Part shown: positions 1 to 10,466 of the stretch, in pieces
How positions within the stretch are numbered: the stretch's first letter is position 1
Layout of the letters: each line of letters begins with the position of its first letter
Origin: UBA1731 sp964440985
GTDB lineage: Bacteria; Verrucomicrobiota; Kiritimatiellia; RFP12; UBA1067
Assembly: GCA_964440985.1 (NCBI GenBank)
Contig: CAYTWE010000009.1
Location: forward strand, 1 to 62,465
Reading direction: 5' to 3'
DNA length: 62,465 nt
Position numbers and translations under genes: made by a program
Notes under the pieces: generated by a model
What the model was told of the DNA's origin: nothing
Databases searched by the model: none
The model's input: only the letters and a program-made list of their open reading frames with translations

Positions 1-135
1 CATTTTTGAAGCGTTCTACCCAATGCCGCGCATTATACCAAAAAGTTGCGCGACAAAACATAAGATCGAACAAGCTTCCACACAACGCAATATCTGCGTC
101 TTTTTTGCCGCATTGTCATCCATGCCTTAAATCCA

Positions 136-146
136 TATGCTATAAT
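136..146 (+). promoter_or_regulatory. Extended -10 promoter of the beta-helix gene
   Basis: A TATAAT hexamer at 141-146 is preceded by TGC, giving an extended -10. It lies 35 bases before the start codon at 181. No good -35 hexamer is seen at 16-18 bases. The bases before it (1-135) hold no convincing gene. Confidence 0.6.
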
Positions 147-180
147 CGTTTTTTTTTTATGCCATGTAACGGAGAAAAGC

Positions 181-2625
181 ATGTTAAAGAACAATCTGTT
201 TCCCTGCGCACTTGCGGCGCTCGCAATGAACCTGGCAGCGTCCGCAGACTATTATGTGGCAAATGACGGAAGCGACGACAATGATGGACTTTCCGCAGAG
301 ACCCCGCTTCTCACCATCGACAAGGCAATTTCGCTGGCAGGCCCCACAACGAACATCTATGTTGCCCCTGGCGCATATCAGACCACCGCACAGTACGGCG
401 TGAACCTAACCGCCAACCTGATCGGATGTGGCGCAACACGCGATGACGTAATCATTCGGTCGTCCGGCGAACACAGGACGTTGCGTACAGCCTCCACTGC
501 GTTCATGACAAACCTCACCATCATAGGCAACACCGACTGGAAGGCGGACAAGGGTGGCGCAGTTGAAATGACGGGCGGAACGATTGTGGACTGCGTAATC
601 TCAAACGGAACTGCGCATTCTAACGGCAGTCACGCCGGCGGCAACCTCTACATGAACAACAATGCCGTCGTCATGCGTTGCGACATAGTCTGCGGCAGCG
701 CGACGAACCGGGGCGGCAACGTATATCTCGATTCCGGAACGCTGAGCGGCTGCACGATACGCAACGGCCGGTCGTCAAACGTCGGCGGCAACCTCTACAT
801 CTACAACGGCACAGTCACAAACTGCACAATCAGCGGTGGCGTATCCGTCGGTGACGGCGGCAATGTGAGAATGCACAACGGATCGCCTCTGCTTATTGAT
901 TGCATCATCTCGAACGGCACAGTCACAGCCAAGGAAAAAAAAGGTGCCAATGTGTACATGGACGGCAGCGCAAGGCTTATGAGATGCCGCCTCACTGGTG
1001 GTGCCAACACAGGCGGATATAATTCCGGGAGCATCTGCGCCTACAGCGAATCGGCCGTGATCGACAGCTGTCTCATCGAGCAGAGCCATGTCGGCGGCAT
1101 ACTGTACGGGGGCAAGGCGAAAGTGTGCCTCACGACCATTGTAAACAACCAAGAATATGGAATGTGGAACTGGTCGCAGAGACCGCGTCTCTACAGCTGC
1201 GCAATCTTCGGAAACGGATCTGGAAGAGATTGGTCTGGTGATCCTCCTACAAAATATGACGATTCTGACGTTCGCGGCTGTGCCGTCCCGGAAACAGTGT
1301 CATGGTCTGGCTCATACAACACCACGGTCATCGACGAGACCGCCTTTGCCGACTACGCAAACGGCGACTACCGTCCCGCCACGGGATCGCCACTGATCGA
1401 CGCAGGATGCACAGACACAGGATGCTTCTACAGTGACCGCGACATCGACGGCAACGTCAGGTTAGTGAAGGCCGCAGACATCGGATGCCATGAAACGCAG
1501 ACCTCCACCATCGGCAACATGGTATGCGTGAACGCGAACGCAACGCCAAAGGTTCCGTACGACACGACCGAAACCGGATTGCGCTCTATCTCCGAGGCGG
1601 TGAACGTACTGAAGTCCACAGATGGCGGCATCGTGAATGTCGCGCCGGGAACATACAGCATATCTGCGCAGATCACAATCGCAACGAACACCGCCGTAAT
1701 CGGACACGGAGACACGCCCGAAGCCACTGTGGTGAGGCAGACATCCATCGCAAAGAGCGGAAACCAGTATTGCCGTGTGTTTGAGATTGTCGGCAGCGGA
1801 GCCACCGTCGCAAACCTCACGATGGAGAACGGAACCGTCTACAACCAGAACGGCGGCAACTTGAGAATCACCGCAGGCATGGCATCCAACTGCGTGATTC
1901 GCAGCGGCACTGTGACGGCCGACGGCGGCAGCGCCGCCGGCGCCGGAGTGGAACTTGGAGCACATGGGCTTGTTACGCACTGCTGGATAACGAACAACAT
2001 ATGCGTCAGCACCAGTTCAGATGCGAACGCCAGAGGCGGAGCAATTTTCTGGCCGTACAATTCAAAGGGCGGCCTCCGCAACTCGCTTGTCGCATACAAC
2101 ATCTACCGTCCATCGAATGACGGTGTTCGCGGCGCGGCGGGTCTCATGCTCTACGGCGGGAACGATACCGCAGTGATAGAGAACTGCACAGTGGCATCGA
2201 ACGTTGTGGAGGGAAGCGTCGCCACCGCAGCGGGCGCCACGAGCCATTCATCATGGTACACCACCTTCCGGAATTGTGTGTTTGCCGGGAATCGCGAAAC
2301 CAATCCTGACCGGATCTCCAGCGTATATTTCATCACGCAGACAAAGGTGTACAACTGCGTTGCGGATGTCGCTCCGTCGCTCAACGTGAAATACCACGCC
2401 GATTCCACTGCGCTCACGATCGGCCCAGTCGCGCAGATGTTCCGCGATTCCGCAGACATCAAATTCATGCCGCTCCCCGGCGGTCTTCTCTACAACCACG
2501 GAGCCGCACCGACCCACAACGCAGCGACGGACCTGGCAGGGGCTCCAAGAATTGCGTTCAGCACAATAGACATCGGTTGCTACGAAAGTCGCCACCGTCC
2601 GATGTTCGTGATAACCATACGCTAA
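181..2625 (+). CDS. Secreted right-handed beta-helix (pectin-lyase-like) protein
   Basis: This 814-residue protein begins with a signal peptide (about residues 1-22, ending Ala-Ser-Ala). It then has two successive parallel beta-helix regions, roughly residues 23-430 and 440-800. Each begins with a YYVANDGSDDNDG-like or VCVNANA segment followed by a PLLTIDKAI/LRSISEAVNVL helix. Repeated GGN-x-Y/R and N-C-x-I-x-x-G turns are typical of such coils. It is probably exported and may bind or cleave polysaccharide, but no catalytic site could be assigned. The start is supported by a GGAGA ribosome site 7 bases upstream. It ends in FVITIR, an ending shared with two other secreted proteins in the window. 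The next gene starts 18 bases later and is probably co-transcribed. Confidence 0.75.
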   Translation: MLKNNLFPCALAALAMNLAASADYYVANDGSDDNDGLSAETPLLTIDKAISLAGPTTNIYVAPGAYQTTAQYGVNLTANLIGCGATRDDVIIRSSGEHRTLRTASTAFMTNLTIIGNTDWKADKGGAVEMTGGTIVDCVISNGTAHSNGSHAGGNLYMNNNAVVMRCDIVCGSATNRGGNVYLDSGTLSGCTIRNGRSSNVGGNLYIYNGTVTNCTISGGVSVGDGGNVRMHNGSPLLIDCIISNGTVTAKEKKGANVYMDGSARLMRCRLTGGANTGGYNSGSICAYSESAVIDSCLIEQSHVGGILYGGKAKVCLTTIVNNQEYGMWNWSQRPRLYSCAIFGNGSGRDWSGDPPTKYDDSDVRGCAVPETVSWSGSYNTTVIDETAFADYANGDYRPATGSPLIDAGCTDTGCFYSDRDIDGNVRLVKAADIGCHETQTSTIGNMVCVNANATPKVPYDTTETGLRSISEAVNVLKSTDGGIVNVAPGTYSISAQITIATNTAVIGHGDTPEATVVRQTSIAKSGNQYCRVFEIVGSGATVANLTMENGTVYNQNGGNLRITAGMASNCVIRSGTVTADGGSAAGAGVELGAHGLVTHCWITNNICVSTSSDANARGGAIFWPYNSKGGLRNSLVAYNIYRPSNDGVRGAAGLMLYGGNDTAVIENCTVASNVVEGSVATAAGATSHSSWYTTFRNCVFAGNRETNPDRISSVYFITQTKVYNCVADVAPSLNVKYHADSTALTIGPVAQMFRDSADIKFMPLPGGLLYNHGAAPTHNAATDLAGAPRIAFSTIDIGCYESRHRPMFVITIR

Positions 2626-2643
2626 GCTGGAGCGTCGGCATAA

Positions 2644-4688
2644 ATGAAACAGAGTGCAATCTTCACATTCATCGCCGCTCTGACGTTTTCGGCCTGCGCC
2701 GTTTGCCCTTCACTGAATGAGTTCTCGCCCGTCCACAAGGTACGCATGAGCCGATGCGCAGACGATTCCGTGCGGGTTCTCTTCGACAGCGCAGAATGGG
2801 ATTCTGGAATCGCGTGGAAGTGCGCGGACGGAGCCGACTTCTCACGGGGAAAGTTCCTGGCGGTTGACGTTGAAAATCTCTCCAAGGATCGGCAGAGCCG
2901 CCTTACGATGCACGTCTCCGCCGGTCGAACCGAGGGCGACTCCGGTGACCACGCAACGGCAATCGCAAAGCGCAACAGATCCGTAAACACGGGAATCGCA
3001 TTGAATCCCGGCGAACGCGGAACGATGAAGCTCCAGCTCATGCATCCATCGATATATGGTGCGCCGGAGGGAACAAAAGGGCCGTACGTCATCGACACGG
3101 AACACATCACGAAAATCGAGTTCAAAATGCAGTGGCCGTTCGAGGATGAAATTGCAGGGCTTGCAGACCTGAAGCTGTCGAATCTCAGGCTTGAGGGCGA
3201 GCCGGACGGCAACCGACGCATCGTCGCCGAAAAATACGCACCATTCGTCGATCAGTACGGACAGTTCGCCCACGATGACTGGAACTTCAAAATCCACTCC
3301 GATGCGCAGCTGCGAGGCGACCTTGCCGCTGAACTTAAGCACCTGAAACCGCAGCCGCTTTCATGGAACCGCTACGGCGGCTGGGCAGACGGCCCGAAGC
3401 TGAAGGCTACGGGGAGCTTCCGCGTTGCAAGGCACAACGGCAAGTGGTGGCTCGTGACGCCCGACGGTCGGCTCTTCTTCTCCGTTGGGCTTGACGTGAC
3501 GAGAACCATGACGGACATCACGGACGGCAGTCGCCATCCCGACTGGCATTTGCGCGAGGTGCCGCCCGACGGAAAGATGCCGTTCACGATATGGAACCTC
3601 GAAAAGAAATTCGGCAAGCGGGATTTTTCGTCCGCCTACTTCAATTTCGTCCTGCGCCGCTTCGATTCGTGGGGATTGAACACAATCGGCAACTGGAGCG
3701 CCCCGGAGCTTACGATGCTTTCGCGAAAGCCATACGTGATATCGGTGCTGGAGCGGGCAAAGGGTGTGAAGCGTCATCCGAAGTTCCACATCTACGACTT
3801 CTCCGATCCTTCATTTGAAATGAACTTCAGGGCGGCAATACGTGAACGGTTTGCGTCTGAACCGTCGCTGCGACACGCTGCCACAGATCCCATGTGCATA
3901 GGCTTTTTCGTGGACAATGAACTGCAGTTCCAGAAGTGGATTCCGAGCGTCGGCACGGAGGTCGCAGAACCATACCTTGAACTGTACTTCAGGATATGCC
4001 GCGAGGAGCTTGCGAAGGCGGCGCCGGGGAAACTCTACCTCGGAAGCCGCTTCGTAGGATTCCGCCAGCCCGGAATCCTGTGGCGCACCGCTGCGCGGCA
4101 CTGCGACGTTATCACAGTGAACGCATATGCGAACTCCGTGTACAACCTTTCGTCAAAGATGTTCGACAACGGCGAGGAGCGTCCGATACTTGTCGGGGAG
4201 TTCCATTTCGGATGCTACGACCGCGGGATGTTCAAGCCCGGACTTGCACCCGTATGGTGCCAGAAGGAACGCGCAAGGAGCTATGAACGATTTGTCGAAG
4301 GATGTCTTGAACATCCGCTGATCGTCGGCTGCCATTGGTTCCAGTACCGCGACCAGCCGCTGCTTGGACGTGGAGACGGAGAGGCGTACGAGATCGGCTT
4401 CGTGGACGTCTGCGACCGTCCCTATCCGGACCTCTGCCGCGCCGCCCGCAGGATCGGCGAATCGCTCTACGAGAAGCGGTGGCGCGGCGCATGGAGCAGC
4501 CGCANNNNNNNNNNNNNNNNNNNNNNNNNNNNNNNNNNNNNNNNNNNNNNNNNNNNNNNNNNNNNNNNNNNNNNNNNNNNNNNNNNNNNNNNNNNNNNNN
4601 NNNNAGGATCGGCGAATCGCTCTACGAGAAGCGGTGGCGCGGCGCATGGAGCAGCCGCACCGCCACCGCACAGGCTCAGCCGAAGTAG
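2644..4688 (+). CDS. GH50-like (beta-agarase-type) secreted glycoside hydrolase, interrupted by an assembly gap
   Basis: A signal peptide (about residues 1-20) is followed by a jelly-roll-like N-terminal region and a clan GH-A TIM barrel. The barrel carries FFVDNELQF (probable acid/base Glu) and VGEFHFGCYDRGMF (probable nucleophile Glu), which match the GH50 agarase pattern. The substrate is probably a galactan or similar glycan; this is inferred from the family. Removing the 100-N gap and one copy of the flanking 55-base duplication restores the frame. The protein is then about 629 residues, ending RTATAQAQPK at 4686-4688. Read literally, the gap shifts the frame and gives a false C-terminus to 4734. 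The 3' end overlaps the convergent aspartokinase gene by 13 bases. Confidence 0.75.
4450..4659. other. Scaffold gap (100 N) flanked by a 55-base duplicate
   Basis: Bases 4450-4504 and 4605-4659 are identical (55 bases) and flank exactly 100 N (4505-4604). Identical contig ends the length of a common assembly k-mer indicate two contigs that overlap but were joined with a nominal gap. Collapsing 155 bases makes the GH50-like gene read through in one frame. Confidence 0.9.
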
Positions 4689-6031
4689 GCCGAGTACAGG
4701 GCGCGAACCGCCTTTTCACGGTCCTCGCTCTTGATGCCGATCATGAACGAATATTCGCTTGCGCCCTGATTCACCATAGAGATGTTTATGCCATGCTCCG
4801 CGAGCGCGGCTGTCGCTTTCGCCAACATTCCGGTGGAGAACGCCATGCCCTCGCCCACAACCATGAGAATGGAGTAGTCGTGCGCCACAAGCACGGAGTC
4901 GGGGGACAGCTCGCGCTTGATGCGGGCGACCACGCGGTTCTCCGCAGCCTTCGTGAACTTGTCGCTGCGAATCACGACTGAGATCGAGTCGATTCCGCTC
5001 GGGATGTGCTCGTATGCGACGTGTTCCTCCTGAAGGATGTCGAGGAGGCGGTGCGTGAATCCGACTTCACGGTTCATGCAGTACTTGTCGATGATGATGT
5101 TGCAGAAGCCGTCCGCCGCCGCAATGCCGGTCACCGTTCCAGGAATGACGCGGCGGGACTGCACGATCATGGTGCCGGGTTCGTTCGGATGGTTCGTGTT
5201 GCGCACATTGATCGGAATGCGCGCCTGGACCGCCGGGAAGATGGCCTCGTCGTTGAACACGCCAAATCCGGCGTATGCGAGTTCGCGCATTTCGCGGTAG
5301 GTCATCGTGTCGATGCCCTCCTTCACCTCCGGCACGATGCGCGGATCGACGGGATAGACGTTGTCCACATCCGTGAAGTTCTCGTACACGTCTGCGCGGA
5401 TCGCCGCCGCGAGGATTGAGCCGGTGATGTCAGAGCCGCCGCGCGGGAATGTGGCGACCGTGCCGTCCTTGCGATAGCCGAAGAAGCCCGGATAGACCAC
5501 GATGCCCTCAAAGTCCGAAAACGCCTTTGCAAGCTTGCGGTACGATTCGGGATTGAGCGTGGCGTTTCCGGACTCCCCTTCAAGAATCATTCCGGTGTCG
5601 CGTGGGCTTGCATACCGCGCCTTGACGCCACGCTTAGCGAATGCAGCGGCGACAATCTTCGCGGAATTGTCCTCTCCGGCGGCCTTGAGCGAATCCATGA
5701 ACACGCCCTGATCCTTCTTCGGGAGCGCAAGCCTCGCCTTGAGATCCTTCTCTATCTCCTTCACTATGTCTGCGCCGAGCTTCAGATCCTTGGCGATGGA
5801 GGCGTAGCGCTCAAGCACGGCCTTAAGCTGCCTGGACGTATCATCCTTCGCAAGCGCGGCATTCGCGAGCGCAATCAGCAGATCCGTGACCTTCGTGTCG
5901 GACTTGGTGCGCTTGCCGGGTGCGCTCACCACAACCATACGGCGGGTGGGATCCGCCAGCACTATGTTCAAGACCTTGGTAATCTGTCCTGCGTCCGCAA
6001 GACTTGAACCGCCGAATTTGCAAACCTTCAT
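4676..6031 (-). CDS. lysC: Aspartate kinase
   Basis: Aspartokinase phosphorylates L-aspartate, the first step toward lysine, threonine and methionine. The 451-residue protein starts with MKVCKFGGSS, the family's nucleotide-binding KFGGSS motif. It contains VYPGFFGYRKDGTVATFPRGGSD, the substrate loop, and ends in two ACT regulatory repeats (about 300-370 and 380-450, with VGEGMAF and GINISMVNQGASEYS). The start at 6031 is chosen over upstream in-frame codons because the family begins at MKV and a GGTG ribosome site precedes it. The gene is monocistronic, with an extended -10 promoter at 6071-6081. Feedback inhibition through the ACT domains is expected from the family. Confidence 0.95.
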   Translation of the reverse strand: MKVCKFGGSSLADAGQITKVLNIVLADPTRRMVVVSAPGKRTKSDTKVTDLLIALANAALAKDDTSRQLKAVLERYASIAKDLKLGADIVKEIEKDLKARLALPKKDQGVFMDSLKAAGEDNSAKIVAAAFAKRGVKARYASPRDTGMILEGESGNATLNPESYRKLAKAFSDFEGIVVYPGFFGYRKDGTVATFPRGGSDITGSILAAAIRADVYENFTDVDNVYPVDPRIVPEVKEGIDTMTYREMRELAYAGFGVFNDEAIFPAVQARIPINVRNTNHPNEPGTMIVQSRRVIPGTVTGIAAADGFCNIIIDKYCMNREVGFTHRLLDILQEEHVAYEHIPSGIDSISVVIRSDKFTKAAENRVVARIKRELSPDSVLVAHDYSILMVVGEGMAFSTGMLAKATAALAEHGINISMVNQGASEYSFMIGIKSEDREKAVRALYSAYFG

Positions 6032-6070
6032 CTTGTTTTCACCTTTTCTACCTTGAATTTCAAGTTGCGG

Positions 6071-6081
6071 ATTATACCACA
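6071..6081 (-). promoter_or_regulatory. Extended -10 promoter of lysC
   Basis: Read on the minus strand the sequence is TGTGGTATAAT, with the hexamer at 6071-6076. It lies 39 bases before the lysC start and matches the promoter form seen repeatedly in this window. Confidence 0.75.
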
Positions 6082-6103
6082 TCCGACAGGCGAAATCGCT
6101 TTC

Positions 6104-6307
6104 TCACCTGATCGAAATCACCAAGCCATGAGCATATGGCAGTGCAGGCGACATTCCGTCAGAACTGCGCGAAATCCAATCAAGAACCCAGCGCCTCTGC
6201 GTTAGAATTCCTCGACCTAAAATCAACCGATCAAAGTACCAGTACGACCTGAACTCCCGCTCGGCGAAGCACCGCCCGAGCGAGACGGGGTTGAAGACCC
6301 TCTCCAC
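6104..6307 (-). pseudogene. Remnant of an AAA-ATPase-like / PD-(D/E)XK family gene
   Basis: The minus strand encodes ERVFNPVSLGRCF followed by EFRSYWYF. This matches the stretch ERVYNPxSL...F-x-x-YW in the large bacterial AAA-ATPase-like family (PF09820, usually with a DUF1703 nuclease-like domain and 500-600 residues). A stop lies about 9 codons upstream and nothing family-like follows, so only a short internal fragment remains. The rest of the 350-base space between lysC and the GH36-like gene shows no other gene. Confidence 0.5.
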
Positions 6308-6382
6308 CGACGGGCAACGGTCAACGAGCCATCAGCCATTCAACGTTCCGCCACGGCAATCTGCGCGATGTTCGCAAGCCAC

Positions 6383-8146
6383 CTACTTGGCAGGTTCGTC
6401 CAAACGGATCGCCGAACATGGAGATGCCTTGACCTCCCGCACAACGCCGCCCTCGCGGACAACGAGCCGTGCGGCATCCGTCGCGTTCACGAGGTAGACA
6501 TCCTTGCCGCGTGTACGGTCAATGTCCGCGACCTGTCCCGCGTCGTAGACGGCGACGACCTGTTCGCCCTTCCCATAGGCGTAGACGATCGGGTAGTTCA
6601 AATCAGGACGCATCGGGAGAAGTACACCCTTCATCAGCGTATCGCGATGCGCCGTCCAGAAGTCCAGCATCTCACTGAGCTTCGCACGATGCGCTGCGGG
6701 CAGTTCCGCCAGCCGCACTGATATCTGCGGAACAGAGAAGAGAATGCTCCAGAACTGCTTGGACGCCCCTTCGGCCGTATCACCCAGGCTCCACTCCAAC
6801 ATATCGGAATGGACGGCGACGTCACCCGATGTCAAGCGCAGGTCAAGCGTCCTGACGCGGTTCATCAGCGGATCCATCGGGCAGTCGCTGGCACGCAGCA
6901 TGTTGCCGTATTTCCGAATCGCCGGGCCGATGTACGGCTGCCGGAATTCAATCAGCACATCCGAGCGGATTGACTGAAGGCGCGTGCGCACATCTGTCAT
7001 CAGGCGGTCTACGGCAAGCGGAACAGACTTGATGTCGCGTCCGGCATAGCCGTCATCAAGTGCGGGGTCGCGTCCCCGCAGCTGCATGGCATCTATGAAG
7101 TCAAGTTTCAGGCCATCCAGACCCCAATCGCGCATCGCTGCCTCGTACTTGCCGATAAGGAATTCGCGAACCTCCGGGAAGCGCGGATCGAGTACGGCAG
7201 TCTCATGCTCGCTGTTGAACCAGAGGTACTTGCCCTTGAAGCGCACGTAGTTCGCTGACTTCGCACCGATGTACGGCACCGAGTACCAGATCATGTACTT
7301 CATCCCCTTTTCGCGGACGGAGCGGATATGTGCGGCGAAGTCTGGAAATCTGTTCGTCGAAACATTCCAGTCCCCGCAGAACGCATAGCCACGATTGTGG
7401 TCGTCCGTCTGCCAGCCATCATCGAGAATCGCCGTCTTCATGCCGAATGTCGCCGCCAGGGCACACTCGTCCTCAACGGGCTTCGCGAAGACGTTCTGGT
7501 GGTACGAGTACCAGAACGAGTAGAGCGGGTCGAATGCAGCAGGCGGCACATCGCCGACCCGGTACGCCGGCATCTGCGCGTACCAGTCGAATGTGTCGCG
7601 GATGGCATCTGCGTAGAACACAGGGCGAAAATCAAGACGGAACTCCACATCGTACTTCTTCAAAGGCGCTTCGGGCTCAGGGAACAGCACAGCGCGGTAC
7701 TCGATCTCGGATGTCTCCTCGACAACACCCATGTAGTAGTGAACGCGCCTCAGCGCCTCGGAACACGCCACGAGGCCACGATTCTCGTTGGCATCAGAAA
7801 ACACCGAGACGACCGGTGCGCCGCTCGCCAGATTGCCTGTCAGTCCACACCCCCACACCGGCGGCAAATTCTTGTTCAGCTCCGCCCCAGTGTGCCAGCG
7901 GCCGACAGCGTCTTTTAGCGGAAAGCGGAACGTAAAGCGCGTCTCCGGAGGCACCCGCGCCTCGTCGGCGGCAAACGAGACCTTGAACGTCTCCATCCCG
8001 GCGGCAGCCGATTCCACCCGCGCCGAGATGAGCCAGCCTGGCGCATCATCGTACGTCACCTTCCCGACTAGGCCGCTCTCAAACGATCCGGCATTCATCA
8101 TCCCCGCGGACAACACCGCCACCATCATCATTCCTGTTTTCTTCAT
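6383..8146 (-). CDS. Secreted GH36-type alpha-galactosidase-like hydrolase
   Basis: The 587-residue protein has a signal peptide (about 1-19), an N-terminal beta-sandwich, and a TIM barrel with clan GH-D landmarks. These are TAILDDGWQTDD around residue 240, GLKLDFID (nucleophile Asp) near 345, and RASDCP (acid/base Asp) near 425. It should remove alpha-linked galactose or a related sugar by a retaining mechanism. GGAG lies 10 bases before the ATG. It is the last gene of a leftward group that follows the GH50-like and leucine-rich-repeat genes, separated by 75 bases. Exact substrate is uncertain because GH36 includes raffinose-, N-acetylgalactosamine- and other-specific members. Confidence 0.8.
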   Translation of the reverse strand: MKKTGMMMVAVLSAGMMNAGSFESGLVGKVTYDDAPGWLISARVESAAAGMETFKVSFAADEARVPPETRFTFRFPLKDAVGRWHTGAELNKNLPPVWGCGLTGNLASGAPVVSVFSDANENRGLVACSEALRRVHYYMGVVEETSEIEYRAVLFPEPEAPLKKYDVEFRLDFRPVFYADAIRDTFDWYAQMPAYRVGDVPPAAFDPLYSFWYSYHQNVFAKPVEDECALAATFGMKTAILDDGWQTDDHNRGYAFCGDWNVSTNRFPDFAAHIRSVREKGMKYMIWYSVPYIGAKSANYVRFKGKYLWFNSEHETAVLDPRFPEVREFLIGKYEAAMRDWGLDGLKLDFIDAMQLRGRDPALDDGYAGRDIKSVPLAVDRLMTDVRTRLQSIRSDVLIEFRQPYIGPAIRKYGNMLRASDCPMDPLMNRVRTLDLRLTSGDVAVHSDMLEWSLGDTAEGASKQFWSILFSVPQISVRLAELPAAHRAKLSEMLDFWTAHRDTLMKGVLLPMRPDLNYPIVYAYGKGEQVVAVYDAGQVADIDRTRGKDVYLVNATDAARLVVREGGVVREVKASPCSAIRLDEPAK

Positions 8147-8221
8147 GTCTACACCACTCCATATTCATTCGCGAAGTCAAACCACATGCGCCAATGCGAC
8201 AGATTACATGGAACGCACCGC

Positions 8222-10453
8222 TTACGGCATCCCATCCACAACACTCTTAGCGTCTGCGGCGGCCTTGCATGAAGCGCCTTCTCGGCCAAGCTTGAACACA
8301 CGCCGCGTGTGAGAATCCACAAGCCTGTCCCAGCGTTCGCCGCCGCCTGTTCCATACGCAGCCAGCATCCATGCCGTCCCGTCCGGCTGCCAGGATTCTC
8401 CGGGAGCCAGAAGGCGCACACCGCAAGATGGCGCGAATATCGCATCCGGATGACCTTCGTGGACATATGCAATCATCTCAACCGCAGGCGAAAACGAAAA
8501 CGCACCGGCCCACGAACCGGTCTTCGCATCAATCCAGACATCCTGTTTCGCCGACTGATAGAGATTCAGTCCACGGCGGCGGCGCTCATTGTCCGATTGT
8601 TTGGCAGGTTTGAATGCCGGGTGCTGCTGGATGTAGCAACCGCGCAGATCAAGCGCAGCCTTGCCTTTGTTGGCCACTCGCACAACGCGGCAGAAGACCT
8701 GCGGCTCTGACGGATGGATCATGAATTCATATTCGACCGAGAACTCCGTTTCCGGCGTGCGCCCGACAGCCGTGACGGCAAGCGCATTGCCGCCCTGCGT
8801 CTTCCGTCTTGCCACATCCGTCACGCGCTCCAACCAGGCAAACGAAAGGCTCATGTCCTTTTCTGTGGACACCAACCCGCCAAAACTGCCGATGATCCGT
8901 CCATCCAGACTCACCGACGAAAAAAGCCGGCTGTCGCCGATTTTTCCGGAGAGACTGAACCCATTGCCGTTTGCAATCGAATACACTGAACCTTTTCGCA
9001 CACATTTCACCTTACCGGCAAAAGGATATTTCGCCAGAAACTCATTCGCTGTGCAGGTGCCGCCATACGCTACGTCGCGCACCTCAGGGCCTTTTGAAGC
9101 GCGGTGACTGCGCCACCGCCCATGAAGTTCCGTGAACATCTGCGTCAATTCCAGATAAGGTTCATCATGTTCGTTTACAAGCCCATAGTTGCAATTCTCG
9201 CCAAACGTTTCGCTGATGCCGGCCTTCGGCTGATCCACCCACATGAAGTGGCTGTATCCGATGACGTACGGCATTGCGAGCAGCGTCCGTGCAAGCAGCG
9301 ACGCCGCTTGCGCCCTGAGTTCCTGAGTGCGCAAACGCTGTCCGGAGCCAACCGTGCAAGGCAGACCGGAATCGATTGCGCTGAATCCGCATTCGTGGAT
9401 GAACATCGGCTTGCCGGTAAGTTCGTACATCCGCGCCAACCTGTCAGCAAGCCGTTCACCCCTTGGCGGGCGTTCCGTAAGCACCTCATTGCGGTCAAGA
9501 TCGGCCCATGGGTAGCAGTTGAACGAAATGGCGTCGCAATACCGCCCCGCAGTCGCCCATACTATCGGATGACCGCCATCAAAACCCGCGAAGTTCGTCG
9601 CCATCACAATGTGGTTAGTATCATACCGCCGCACCGCCTCCGTGACGGACTTGAAGTAGCGATCAGCCACCAAACGCAGAAAGTCGAGTTTGTCGTCATA
9701 TGTCGCAGACGGTACACTGCGGCCACGTTCTTCAAGAAACCTATCTAACGCCATACGAGCGCTATGCTTTTCGGGAAGCCCCGCAACAGCATCGAACATC
9801 CCGGTGTCGGATTTGCCGCGCCCCCACCACGCCAGTTCGTTATCGAGCACATAGCCCATCAGCCAAGGGTCGTCGCGATTGGCTCCTGCAATCCGTTCAG
9901 CACGCACATCGCAGAGTTCCTCCCACCGCTCGTGAAACACGTTCGGGAATGCAGAACACGGCCCGCCAGAGAACGGACATATGAATCTATCCTCCTCACG
10001 CTCGTGCCGCACCATCGTCTCACCTACCGGAACGCCGGCGAGGTGCGCAAGCCCACGTCGCATCAGTGTGCGATCCGCAGACGAGAGGGCGTTGAAACCC
10101 ATCCTCACCAGACGTGAAAGCGTATTTGTCTCCCATGCCTCACGGTCTGGATAACGAATGTCGTTGTTCTCGCGATATGCGTATCGACGTTCGGCACGGT
10201 TGTGATGGCCATCGTAGATCACCCAGTTTACGGCGCGGAAAAACGTATCGCGTCCACGCGGATTGACGACAACCCAACGCCCATCCGCCTCCTTTTCAAG
10301 GCGGAAGAACCCTGTCGCTCGATGGAACGTCCCCGTGGCGGAATACGATGCGCTCCGCTGACGGCGCGCTGTTTCGCCAATGGCGTACGCATCGCTGAAA
10401 AACGCTGTCGAGACAATCGCCGCAAGAACGGCATATGTCCATTTATGCTTCAC
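8222..10453 (-). CDS. Secreted GH50-like (beta-agarase-type) glycoside hydrolase
   Basis: This 743-residue protein starts at a GTG with GGGGGC just upstream. A signal peptide (about 1-24) precedes a catalytic barrel containing GYVLDNELAWW (probable acid/base Glu) and PMFIHECGFSA (probable nucleophile Glu). It is a distant relative of the gene at 2644 (both have T-G-x-F-x-x-A...W-x-V-V/T-P-x-G-R at the start of the barrel). The last 250 residues form a beta-rich region reminiscent of CBM-like or beta-sandwich modules. It sits 13 bases after the leucine-rich-repeat gene in a leftward group that ends with GH36. The polysaccharide target is not determined by the sequence. Confidence 0.7.
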   Translation of the reverse strand: MKHKWTYAVLAAIVSTAFFSDAYAIGETARRQRSASYSATGTFHRATGFFRLEKEADGRWVVVNPRGRDTFFRAVNWVIYDGHHNRAERRYAYRENNDIRYPDREAWETNTLSRLVRMGFNALSSADRTLMRRGLAHLAGVPVGETMVRHEREEDRFICPFSGGPCSAFPNVFHERWEELCDVRAERIAGANRDDPWLMGYVLDNELAWWGRGKSDTGMFDAVAGLPEKHSARMALDRFLEERGRSVPSATYDDKLDFLRLVADRYFKSVTEAVRRYDTNHIVMATNFAGFDGGHPIVWATAGRYCDAISFNCYPWADLDRNEVLTERPPRGERLADRLARMYELTGKPMFIHECGFSAIDSGLPCTVGSGQRLRTQELRAQAASLLARTLLAMPYVIGYSHFMWVDQPKAGISETFGENCNYGLVNEHDEPYLELTQMFTELHGRWRSHRASKGPEVRDVAYGGTCTANEFLAKYPFAGKVKCVRKGSVYSIANGNGFSLSGKIGDSRLFSSVSLDGRIIGSFGGLVSTEKDMSLSFAWLERVTDVARRKTQGGNALAVTAVGRTPETEFSVEYEFMIHPSEPQVFCRVVRVANKGKAALDLRGCYIQQHPAFKPAKQSDNERRRRGLNLYQSAKQDVWIDAKTGSWAGAFSFSPAVEMIAYVHEGHPDAIFAPSCGVRLLAPGESWQPDGTAWMLAAYGTGGGERWDRLVDSHTRRVFKLGREGASCKAAADAKSVVDGMP

Positions 10454-10466
10454 ATCGCCCCCGCAT

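Noticed and set aside
2644..4734. 696-residue version of the GH50-like protein across the N-gap
   Set aside because: The duplication and gap shift the frame; the C-terminus is artefactual.
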